A program made the translations under genes and the position numbers. A DNA stretch of 64,000 bases from Lacrimispora indolis DSM 755 (GTDB taxonomy: Bacteria > Bacillota > Clostridia > Lachnospirales > Lachnospiraceae): the NCBI RefSeq assembly GCF_000526995.1, contig NZ_AZUI01000001.1, positions 5,684,001-5,748,000 on the forward strand, written 5' to 3'. Below the pieces are notes generated by a model. That model did no database searches and was not told the DNA's origin. It saw only the letters and a program-made list of their open reading frames with translations. Below, in pieces: positions 44,823 through 51,896 of the stretch (positions are counted from its first letter, which is position 1; each line of letters begins with the position of its first letter).

Positions 44823-45119
44823 TTATTGAGCCTTTGTAGCATCAGTGGTTGGCTGGCCATTGCTTTCCCCTGTGATTTTGTCAACCCCTTTTTCTACATC
44901 ATCAACGACTCCGTTAACCACACCAGTGCTCTCATCAGCACCTGTTGTAGCTCCTGCAGCAGTAGTTTCTTTTGTCGTCGTTGCTGCTGTTGTCTGGGTT
45001 GTTGCCGCTGTAGTACCTGCTGAAGTTCCATCATTTCCCTTCGTGGTGCCGCAGGCAGTCATACACATTACTGCCATGATGACAATAAGTGTAATTGCAT
45101 ATGGTTTTATTCTCTTCAT
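44823..45119 (-). CDS. Small Thr-rich lipoprotein
   Basis: A 98-aa protein with a lipoprotein signal peptide (MKRIKPYAITLIVIMAVMCM) and a lipobox-like MTACG, so a lipid-anchored Cys is expected near residue 23. A low-complexity Thr/Ala linker (about 35-60) precedes a short conserved-looking domain GVVNGVVDDVEKGVDKITG. Small lipoproteins of this shape are common in clostridia and lack known function. The start follows AAAGGAGAATGTATT. Confidence 0.75.
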   Translation of the reverse strand: MKRIKPYAITLIVIMAVMCMTACGTTKGNDGTSAGTTAATTQTTAATTTKETTAAGATTGADESTGVVNGVVDDVEKGVDKITGESNGQPTTDATKAQ

Positions 45120-45195
45120 AATACATTCTCCTTTCATTTTCTACGATTAGTATGTGTAAAGGATGAACGAATTATGGTGGAAGATATTGGAAAAT

Positions 45196-45954
45196 TTATG
45201 AATCTATTACATCTTTCATGGAATATAATCCCGGAGCTTTTCCTGCCAGAAACTTTGCCGCAGAAACGGCTCCTTTTGCAAAAATAGCCTTGGAATAAGC
45301 GGTGTGATGAAAGGTGACAATCTCATCCTTTCCCGCAAAAATCACATCATGTTCTCCAACAATGGTTCCTCCGCGGACAGACTGAATCCCCATCTCTTTT
45401 TTGTCTCTGGCCTTCCTTACCTGGCTTCTGTCATAAACATAATGATATTCCTGATCCATGGCCTCATTGATGGAATCTGCCAGGGCAAGGGCTGTTCCGC
45501 TGGGGGCATCCAGCTTTTTATTGTGATGTTTTTCCAGTATTTCAATGTCAAATCCTGCAGCAGCAAGGACCTGGGCCGCATCTTTTACCAGCTTCATAAG
45601 CAGGTTCACTCCAAGAGACATATTGGCAGACTTAAGGACAGCAACATGATTTGCAGCCTCTTCCAGCTTTTTCATCTGTTCTTCTGAAAGGCCGGTGGTA
45701 CAAACTACCACAGGTATTTTCTTCCTTACGCTGTATTCAAGAAGACCCTCCACCGCTTTGGCAGAGGTAAAATCCACGATCACATCCGCCTCCGCGTCAC
45801 AGGCCTCAAGAGACGGAAATACCGGATACGGATTCTGGCCGGCATCATTGGGATCAATACCCGCAACAATGGTTAAATTTTTTTCCTCTGCCGCAATCCC
45901 GGTCACCACCTGGCCCATGGCCCCGTTACAGCCGTGCATTATCATCCTAATCAT
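45196..45954 (-). CDS. dapB: 4-hydroxy-tetrahydrodipicolinate reductase
   Basis: A 252-aa NAD(P)H-dependent enzyme of the lysine/diaminopimelate pathway. The dinucleotide-binding segment is MIMHGCNGAMGQVV, and the catalytic region is EILEKHHNKKLDAPSGTALAL in two parts. The start ATG lies just behind AGGAAAGAGGAAAC, the end of a repeat copy; the frame stays open through both repeat copies but that is not coding. dapA lies upstream in the same direction, so they probably share the lysine riboswitch. Confidence 0.96.
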   Translation of the reverse strand: MIRMIMHGCNGAMGQVVTGIAAEEKNLTIVAGIDPNDAGQNPYPVFPSLEACDAEADVIVDFTSAKAVEGLLEYSVRKKIPVVVCTTGLSEEQMKKLEEAANHVAVLKSANMSLGVNLLMKLVKDAAQVLAAAGFDIEILEKHHNKKLDAPSGTALALADSINEAMDQEYHYVYDRSQVRKARDKKEMGIQSVRGGTIVGEHDVIFAGKDEIVTFHHTAYSKAIFAKGAVSAAKFLAGKAPGLYSMKDVIDS

Positions 45955-46112
45955 GTTTCCTCTTTCCTGCCCACGCTTTCTGGGCATAAAGGTATACCCG
46001 CAGGGTGTTTCCTCTTTCCTGCCCACGGTCAGACACTTCTGTGGCGTCTTCCCTGGGTCACACTGTGCCCACGCTTTCCGGGCGCAAAGGAATCCCCAGG
46101 GTATTTCCTCCA
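45955..46112 (-). repeat. RBS-proximal repeat before dapB, tandem pair
   Basis: The proximal unit reads (minus strand) GAAACACCCTGCGGGTATAC, CTTTATGCCCAGAAAGCG, TGGGCAGGAAAGAGGAAAC. A second unit lies about 85 bases upstream with GGAAATACCCTGGGG, CCTTTGCGCCCGGAAAGCG and TGGGCA, and GTGGGCAGGAAAGAGGAAAC recurs between them. Both point the same way as dapB and fill the dapA-dapB gap. Confidence 0.88.
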
Positions 46113-46134
46113 TGTATCATATATCGTTAACCGA

Positions 46135-47019
46135 TTACAGAATTCCATACTCTTTCATGGCTAGTTTTAAGCGTTCCTGATTCTTAGGTTCCATCTCGGT
46201 AAGGGGCAGACGCATGGGGCCTGCGGCCTTTCCCATAAGATTTAAGGCAGCCTTAACAGGAATGGGGTTGACCTCACAGAATAAGGCATTGATGAGAGGA
46301 ATGGCTGCCAGCTGCAAAGCGGCGCTGCGTTTCACATCTCCCTTAAAATAAGCTTCACAGATTTCGTGAGTCTGGGCAGGCGCAATGTTGGAAAGAACAG
46401 AAATAACACCTTTTCCTCCCAGGGACATCATGGGAACAATCTGGTCATCATTGCCTGAATAAAGATCCACATTGCCGTCTGTTAAGCTCATTAAATCCGC
46501 GATGGCTGTAAAATTGCCGCTCGCCTCCTTAACGCCCACAATGTTTTCAACATTTAAGCAAAGATCAGCTATGGTCTCGGCCGCAATGTTTATCCCGGTT
46601 CTTGCCGGAATATTATACAGGATAATGGGAATCTTCACTTCATTGGCAACGGCTTTAAAGTGAGCCTTCAATCCGTTCTGAGTTGCCTTGTTATAGTAGG
46701 GAGACACGAGAAGAAGCCCGTCCGCACCTTGGCTTTCCGCCTCCTTAGACAGATAAACCGCCGTATCCGTGCAGTTGGAGCCGGTTCCTGCGATAACAGG
46801 GATCCGCTTCTTCGTCACTTCACATACGTATTTGATCGTGTCTAAATGCTCCTCATGGGTCATGGTCGAAGCCTCGCCTGTTGTGCCGCAGACAATGATG
46901 GAGTCAGTTCCCGAAGCGATCTGCTCTTCTACCAGCTCCTCCAGCTTCTCATAGTTTACCTCACCGCTTTCTTTAAATGGTGTGACAAGAGCTACACCTG
47001 CGCCTTCAAAAATTGCCAT
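46135..47019 (-). CDS. dapA: 4-hydroxy-tetrahydrodipicolinate synthase
   Basis: A 294-aa aldolase-type enzyme that starts the diaminopimelate/lysine branch. The Schiff-base lysine is in NIVGVKEASGN, the catalytic Tyr in IILYNIPARTGIN, and GTTGEASTMTHEEH is the substrate loop. The start follows CAGGAGGATAATATT. It is preceded by a lysine riboswitch and terminator, so lysine should cut its expression. Confidence 0.97.
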   Translation of the reverse strand: MAIFEGAGVALVTPFKESGEVNYEKLEELVEEQIASGTDSIIVCGTTGEASTMTHEEHLDTIKYVCEVTKKRIPVIAGTGSNCTDTAVYLSKEAESQGADGLLLVSPYYNKATQNGLKAHFKAVANEVKIPIILYNIPARTGINIAAETIADLCLNVENIVGVKEASGNFTAIADLMSLTDGNVDLYSGNDDQIVPMMSLGGKGVISVLSNIAPAQTHEICEAYFKGDVKRSAALQLAAIPLINALFCEVNPIPVKAALNLMGKAAGPMRLPLTEMEPKNQERLKLAMKEYGIL

Positions 47020-47205
47020 AATATTATCCTCCTGATTCTTTTTCGTCATACACAGTAAACTTTCATCCGGTCCATAATCTGCGGAGCAAGGAGTCTGCGA
47101 ACCAGATTCCGCTCCAAAAAGGAGCACCTTAGCGGCCATGGTGCATTTGTGTATCCTGGGCTTCCATGGCGGAGCGTATTTTGATTCACAGAGCGTAATC
47201 TCCTG
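47020..47205 (-). other. Leader between riboswitch terminator and dapA
   Basis: The 186 bases after the riboswitch terminator hold no supported gene. They can fold: GCTCC-TTTTT-GGAGC forms a small hairpin and CCATGG occurs twice, at the two sides of a possible longer stem. The reading frame of dapA stays open across much of it, but the in-frame ATG at 47139 has no ribosome site. Confidence 0.5.
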
Positions 47206-47239
47206 TGAAAAAAAACAGAGCTGACACAGGGTCAGCTCT
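47206..47239 (-). terminator. Riboswitch-controlled terminator of dapA
   Basis: AGAGCTGAC pairs with GTCAGCTCT, followed by GTTTTTTTTC on the minus strand. It lies 35 bases after the lysine-binding core. Confidence 0.92.
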
Positions 47240-47273
47240 TAAAGTTCAGAATCTGGTAATCTCATCTTTCTTT

Positions 47274-47438
47274 AAGTAGCTCCCCATCCGATTGGATGAC
47301 AGTCATATGGCTCTTAACCATATGCCCAGAACAGGTACGCTCAGGCCATACCGTTCTTCGGCGTTTCTTCCTTCCCCCTGCCCTCATCTGTACCTGATAC
47401 ATCGGACAGAGTACTTATAAGCAACGCAACCTCTACTC
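47274..47438 (-). ncRNA. Lysine riboswitch (L box)
   Basis: Minus-strand landmarks of the L box appear in the right order: AGAGGTTGCG, TATAAGTACTCTG, GGGGGAAGGAAGAAACGCCG followed by AAG, CCTGTTCTGGGCATATGG, ATGACTGTCAT, and the closing GGGGAGCTACTT, which pairs with AGTAG at the 5' end (P1). With lysine bound, the downstream terminator would form and dapA transcription would stop. Confidence 0.95.
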
Positions 47439-47454
47439 TATTATGTATGTTACC

Positions 47455-47483
47455 ATACTATCATTATTATTTTGTGTTGTCAA
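47455..47483 (-). promoter_or_regulatory. Promoter of the L box-dapA unit
   Basis: TTGACA (47483-47478), a 17-base spacer and TAGTAT (47460-47455). The -35 box lies within the last codons of the adenosyltransferase gene, and transcription would begin just before the riboswitch. Confidence 0.75.
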
Positions 47484-47970
47484 CTTTAACATGGTTGATT
47501 TCCAGAATACTGTCTACATAAGGTTCTATTTCCTTTTGAAATACTTTACCGGTTAATATAACTTCCATCTCATCAACTTTAGACTGAAGCAGCTTTATCA
47601 GCTCCTCTGCCTCTATGATCTTCTGGTCCAGCAGTCCAAGAATTTCATCCAGGATCAGCATATCGCATTCCCCTGTTGATAAGACCTTTTTTGCAAAATT
47701 TAAGCCGTTGCGGATATTTCTCCGTTCCTCTTCCTGCTGTTCTTTGGATAGGCTTTCAAAAAAACCATCGGACTTTTCAAACCGGAATATTTTCATCTCA
47801 GGCTCCAGACATTTCATTACATCAAATGAATCCCGGCCGGGGCAGCCTTTTAAGAACTGTATCATGATAACAGTTCTGTTCCTGGTCAGAGCTCCGATTC
47901 CCATACCCAGCGCGGCTGCAGTCTTTCCTTTTCCTTCCCCGCAAATAACCTGTATTGCACCTCTATTCAT
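47467..47970 (-). CDS. Cob(I)yrinic acid a,c-diamide adenosyltransferase
   Basis: A 167-aa CobO/BtuR-type enzyme that adenosylates corrinoids using ATP. The P-loop is VICGEGKGKTAAALGMG at the N terminus, and the Walker-B-like strand is CDMLILDEILGLLDQK. It is slightly short for the family (about 170-200) and lacks the usual N-terminal helix. No other cobalamin genes lie nearby. A lysine riboswitch promoter overlaps its 3' end. Confidence 0.88.
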   Translation of the reverse strand: MNRGAIQVICGEGKGKTAAALGMGIGALTRNRTVIMIQFLKGCPGRDSFDVMKCLEPEMKIFRFEKSDGFFESLSKEQQEEERRNIRNGLNFAKKVLSTGECDMLILDEILGLLDQKIIEAEELIKLLQSKVDEMEVILTGKVFQKEIEPYVDSILEINHVKVDNTK

Positions 47971-48095
47971 CCTTCAGCACCTCATAACAGCTAAAAAGCA
48001 ATTATTTACATATTATGTTAGAACCCGCTTATCGTATCATAATTTTAATTTTTTTGCAAGTTTTCTTAACATTTCCTTATTATTTCCATGCTTTT

Positions 48096-48150
48096 TTTAG
48101 TAAGGCCGCACCGTTTTATGGGTGCAGAGATATACCGTAAGGCATTCCTT
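48096..48150 (-). repeat. Degenerate RBS-proximal repeat
   Basis: Minus strand GGAATGCCTTACGGTATATC, TCTGCACCCATAAAACGGTG keeps the spacing of the repeat family but has lost several bases and the terminal ribosome-site part. It lies between the SSB-like and adenosyltransferase genes, again in gene orientation. Confidence 0.5.
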
Positions 48151-48168
48151 ATTTATAAATGACAGTTC

Positions 48169-48795
48169 CTATTCCGCACATTCCAGCTTGCTGACCGATA
48201 CTTCATAGGCCACTCTTTTTTCACATTCTGTTTCACTTAATTTTTTGGTGTATTCCCTGCTCTGGACTCTACCCCAAACCTTTACTCTTGTTCCTACCGA
48301 AAATCCGGAAGCATATCTGGCATTTCTCCCCCATGCGATGCAGGGTATGTAATCTGATTTTCCATATGGGCGGTTAACCGCAAGGAGCAGGTCCGCAATT
48401 TCCCTGCCTAAAGGTGTTTTTCTGTAAATGGGAGCTTTGCAGATATATCCATCCAGAAAAATTTGATTGGTCTTTGTATAGTCTGTAAATTCTTCTATAA
48501 AATGGATTTCTCTCACAAAAACAGAAAGCACCAGCCGGTTTTTTGTTCCTTCATGACGGTTATAGGAACGAAACTGGCCGACAGCTTCCACTGTTAAGCC
48601 GTTGTAATCCCCTTCTATGTCAATAAGGCGTTCTGAAATCATGAGCGGTATAACATCTGCCTGTTCACTGAGACGGTTTACAGCAACATCCACCATATAG
48701 AATCCTTCTCCAAATACTTCATGGCTGAAGGTGAAGCCGGAGATGATCTCTCCGATAACGCTCACTTTGTTGTTTTCAATCATTTTTTCTGACAT
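48169..48795 (-). CDS. Two-OB-fold single-stranded DNA-binding protein
   Basis: A 208-aa SSB-like protein. The second half (about residues 108-205) shows a recognisable OB fold: IFLDGYICKAPIYRKTPLGR, ADLLLAVNRPYGKSDYIPCI and GTRVKVWGRVQSREY. The first half (about 8-105) looks like a divergent OB fold with the order VSVIGEIISGFTFSHEVFG and TVEAVGQFRSYNR. The acidic DDDIPF tail of housekeeping SSB is absent, so it should not recruit the usual SSB partners. It is probably not the main SSB of the cell. Confidence 0.72.
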   Translation of the reverse strand: MSEKMIENNKVSVIGEIISGFTFSHEVFGEGFYMVDVAVNRLSEQADVIPLMISERLIDIEGDYNGLTVEAVGQFRSYNRHEGTKNRLVLSVFVREIHFIEEFTDYTKTNQIFLDGYICKAPIYRKTPLGREIADLLLAVNRPYGKSDYIPCIAWGRNARYASGFSVGTRVKVWGRVQSREYTKKLSETECEKRVAYEVSVSKLECAE

Positions 48796-48931
48796 TGTAT
48801 TTCCCCTCTTCTTTCACTTATTTGCTAATATGCTTCACAGCTAATATTAAATTTATGTCATAAGATCCCCTAAAATGATAGAAAACAATCCAAAAATATC
48901 GACACAACAAGGCAGAATTCCCAAGAAAATA

Positions 48932-48987
48932 AAGGGGAATGCCGCCGCATTGCCGAATTTTCGGCTAATGAAGGCAGCATTCCCCTT
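48932..48987 (-). terminator. Terminator of typA
   Basis: AAGGGGAATGC pairs with GCATTCCCCTT (11 bp), with an inner GCCGAAAATTCGGC hairpin; the minus strand then reads TTTATTTTC. Confidence 0.8.
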
Positions 48988-48998
48988 AATATTACAAT

Positions 48999-50840
48999 TT
49001 ACGTCAATGATTTTTTGTTAAGAGATGACCTTTTTCTCAAGGTAGGATCCAATATTTTCTTTCTGATCCGAAGGTTTGAAGGAGTGATCTCCAGCAGCTC
49101 ATCGGTATCAATAAAGTCAAGGCACTGCTCCAAGCTCATTTCCCTTGGCGTGGTCAGCTTAAGAGCTTCATCAGCGCTGGAAGAACGGGTGTTGGTCAGC
49201 TTTTTCGTCTTGCAAACATTGATTTCAATGTCTTCTGCCTTTGGATTCTGCCCTATAACCATACCGGAATAAACCTTTACTCCAGGCCCGATAAACAGGC
49301 TTCCTCTTTCCTGGGCGCCAAACAAACCATAGGTAATGGATTCCCCTGATTCATACGCGATGAGGGATCCTGTCTTGCGGTAGGATAATTCTCCTTTAAA
49401 TGGCGCATAGCCGTCAAATGCCGTATTCATGATTCCGTTTCCTTTTGTATCCGTCATAAACTCTCCCCGGTATCCGATGAGGCCTCTTGATGGAATGGCA
49501 AATTCCAGTCTTGTATAGCCCCCGTTGGCCGGGCTCATACCCTGAAGCTCTCCCTTACGGCTTGTAAGCTTCTGGATAACGGCTCCTGTAAATTCCTCCG
49601 GTACGTCAACATAAGCGATCTCCATTGGCTCCAGCTTGTGGTTTCTCTCATCAAAGCGGTATAAAACCTCCGCCTTGCTGACAGCGAACTCAAAGCCTTC
49701 TCTTCTCATGTTCTCAATCAGAACAGACAGATGAAGCTCCCCGCGTCCGGAAACCTTAAAGCAATCAGGAGAATCGGTTTCCTCCACCCGAAGGCTGACA
49801 TCCGTATTCAATTCCCGGAATAGGCGCTCCCTGATATGGCGGGATGTAATGAATTTTCCTTCCTGTCCCGCAAGAGGGCTGTCATTTACCATAAAATTCA
49901 TTGCAATCGTAGGCTCTGATATCTTCTGGAACGGGATAGCTTCCGCGTTTTCCGGAGAACAGAGGGTATCGCCGATGTGAATATCTGCAATTCCGGAAAT
50001 GGCGACAATGGCGCCGATGGTGGCTTCCTGGACTTCTACCTTGTTAAGTCCTTCATATTCGTACAGTTTTCCCACTTTTACCTTGCGGAATTTATCCGGA
50101 TCATGGTGGTTAACGATCACACACTCCTGATTTACCCTTACCTTTCCGTTGTCCACCTTGCCTACGCCGATCCGTCCGACGTACTCATTGTAGTCAATGG
50201 TGCTGATGAGCAGCTGGGTGGATGCATCCGGGTCCCCTTCCGGCGCCGGTATATGATCGATTACGGTCCGAAACAGCGGCCCCATGTCAACTTCCTCATC
50301 TTCAAGCTCTTTTTTGGCAAAGCCGGCTTTTGCAGAAGCATAGATAAAGGGACAGTCCAGCTGTTCTTCGCTGGCATCTAAGTCCATGAGAAGCTCCAAT
50401 ACCTCTTCCTCCACCTCCTCAGGTCTTGCCTCCGGGCGGTCAATCTTATTAATACAGGTCACTACGGATAAGCCAAGCTCCAAGGCTTTCCGAAGCACGA
50501 ACTTCGTCTGAGGCATAACGCCTTCATAAGCATCTACAACCAGAATTACGCCGTTTACCATCTTTAAAACGCGTTCCACCTCGCCGCCGAAGTCAGCATG
50601 GCCAGGAGTATCAATGATATTGATCTTGGTCCCGTTATAATGAACGGCCGTATTCTTGGATAAAATGGTGATTCCCCGCTCTCTCTCAATATCATTGGAA
50701 TCCATGACACGCTCCATGACTTCCTGGTTCTCACGGAAAATACCGCTCTGCTTAAGCAGGGCGTCCACCAGCGTTGTTTTACCATGATCGACGTGGGCAA
50801 TGATTGCCACATTTCTTACGTCTTCTCTTTTCATCTTCAT
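48999..50840 (-). CDS. typA: Ribosome-binding GTPase TypA/BipA
   Basis: A 613-aa translational GTPase related to EF-G that helps ribosome assembly and stress response. The G domain shows IAHVDHGKTTLVDALL, RERGITILSKNT, IDTPGHADFGGEV and CINKIDRPEA; domains II, III and V follow, then the TypA-specific C-terminal domain (AYESGESITYGLFGAQERG). The leader contains a strong hairpin described separately. Confidence 0.97.
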   Translation of the reverse strand: MKMKREDVRNVAIIAHVDHGKTTLVDALLKQSGIFRENQEVMERVMDSNDIERERGITILSKNTAVHYNGTKINIIDTPGHADFGGEVERVLKMVNGVILVVDAYEGVMPQTKFVLRKALELGLSVVTCINKIDRPEARPEEVEEEVLELLMDLDASEEQLDCPFIYASAKAGFAKKELEDEEVDMGPLFRTVIDHIPAPEGDPDASTQLLISTIDYNEYVGRIGVGKVDNGKVRVNQECVIVNHHDPDKFRKVKVGKLYEYEGLNKVEVQEATIGAIVAISGIADIHIGDTLCSPENAEAIPFQKISEPTIAMNFMVNDSPLAGQEGKFITSRHIRERLFRELNTDVSLRVEETDSPDCFKVSGRGELHLSVLIENMRREGFEFAVSKAEVLYRFDERNHKLEPMEIAYVDVPEEFTGAVIQKLTSRKGELQGMSPANGGYTRLEFAIPSRGLIGYRGEFMTDTKGNGIMNTAFDGYAPFKGELSYRKTGSLIAYESGESITYGLFGAQERGSLFIGPGVKVYSGMVIGQNPKAEDIEINVCKTKKLTNTRSSSADEALKLTTPREMSLEQCLDFIDTDELLEITPSNLRIRKKILDPTLRKRSSLNKKSLT

Positions 50841-50875
50841 AAAATGTACTCTTCTTTCTTTTCTTTAAACAAAGA

Positions 50876-50916
50876 ATGTACTTTGTCCGTCATAAGGTAT
50901 ACCGGACAAAGTACAT
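50876..50916 (-). repeat. Strong leader hairpin before typA
   Basis: A 14-bp perfect stem ATGTACTTTGTCCG/CGGACAAAGTACAT encloses the loop GTATACCTTATGA, so the minus strand reads CGGTATACCTTATG at the junction. This resembles the GGTATACCTTTATG core of the dispersed repeat. It ends about 35 bases before the typA start. Confidence 0.6.
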
Positions 50917-50948
50917 TTTTATAATACAGGCAATCATGTTCCCATATC

Positions 50949-50982
50949 ATAAAAAACTAAGGACCGTATCCGCCCTTAGTTT
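50949..50982 (-). terminator. Terminator between yigZ and typA
   Basis: AAACTAAGG pairs with CCTTAGTTT and the minus strand continues with TTTTTATG. It can end yigZ transcripts, or act as an attenuator for typA if transcription starts upstream. Confidence 0.75.
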
Positions 50983-51078
50983 CATTTACATTATCACAAT
51001 TATTCAGTATAACATCCTAAATTCTATATTGCAAGATTTTTTCTGTTTTTTCGACACTTTTTTAAAGCCTTCCAATTC

Positions 51079-51735
51079 TCATCCAGGAAACAAAATCACC
51101 TCTTTATTAAAAATGCCGTAATAAACTTCTCCTGACATATGCAGCCCTGCTCTTCCGCTGGTCGCTTCTGTAATATCAGCCCGAACCTTGTCCAGAGCTC
51201 CATCAGGAACCAGGGCCGTAAGCTCCACCCGGTCCGTATACTCAACGCCAAGGGTCGTGATCTCCTGCTGCCCCAGAAGATACTGGATCTTTCCAATGCC
51301 ATTGTAATCCGTAGTCACAGAAAGCTTTACTGCCGGTTCCACGGTCAAAGCCGTACAATTCTTAAGCCCTTCCTGAACTGCCTTGGAATAAGCTCTTACC
51401 AGGCCTCCCGTACCAAGAAGCGTGCCTCCAAAATACCGGGTAACCACCGCGCAGAGGTTTACAAGCTTCTCGCCTTCCAGCACATCCATCATGGGTTTTC
51501 CGGCGGTCTGGCTTGGCTCTCCGTCATCGCTTAAGCGCTTTTCCTCCCCGCCCCTTCCTATGATCCAGGCGTAGCAGTTATGCCTTGCATCCCAATACCG
51601 CTTTCTCGTTTCCTCAATAAAAGCCAGCGCCTCTTCTTCTGTTTCCACAGGCTTTAAACCGGCAATGAACCGGGACTTTTTTTCCGTTATTTCCCCTGTG
51701 CCTCCCTGATACAAAATCCTGTAAGCCTTTCTCAT
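51079..51735 (-). CDS. YigZ/IMPACT family protein
   Basis: A 218-aa protein of the UPF0029/IMPACT family. The N-terminal domain shows EKKSRFIAGLKPVETEEEAL, DARHNCYAWIIG and SDDGEPSQTAGKPMMDVLEG, the usual signature, followed by a ferredoxin-like C-terminal domain (DUF1949). Its biochemical activity is unclear. The start is the ATG behind TGAGGAAGTTT; an ATG four codons upstream is too close to its ribosome site. Confidence 0.92.
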   Translation of the reverse strand: MRKAYRILYQGGTGEITEKKSRFIAGLKPVETEEEALAFIEETRKRYWDARHNCYAWIIGRGGEEKRLSDDGEPSQTAGKPMMDVLEGEKLVNLCAVVTRYFGGTLLGTGGLVRAYSKAVQEGLKNCTALTVEPAVKLSVTTDYNGIGKIQYLLGQQEITTLGVEYTDRVELTALVPDGALDKVRADITEATSGRAGLHMSGEVYYGIFNKEVILFPG

Positions 51736-51845
51736 AAACTTCCTCATTCCTTCTTTTAACCGATTCCTTTCATTATATCCAAAAGTCCTGGTCCAGGCAA
51801 GCTTTCATGTATATTTTGTCCGATTATCTCCAAAAATGGTAAGTG

Positions 51846-51874
51846 TTGAATTGTACGACAATTTTTGGTATAAT
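51846..51874 (+). promoter_or_regulatory. Promoter of the class A PBP gene
   Basis: TTGAAT (51846-51851), a 17-base spacer and TATAAT (51869-51874), ending 22 bases before the ATG. Confidence 0.8.
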
Positions 51875-51896
51875 GAACCGGTAAAGGAGGTTTCCT

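Noticed and set aside
45955..46113. Extension of dapB through the repeat copies
   Set aside because: The open frame is a by-product of the repeat; DapB starts at the dinucleotide-binding strand behind a good ribosome site.
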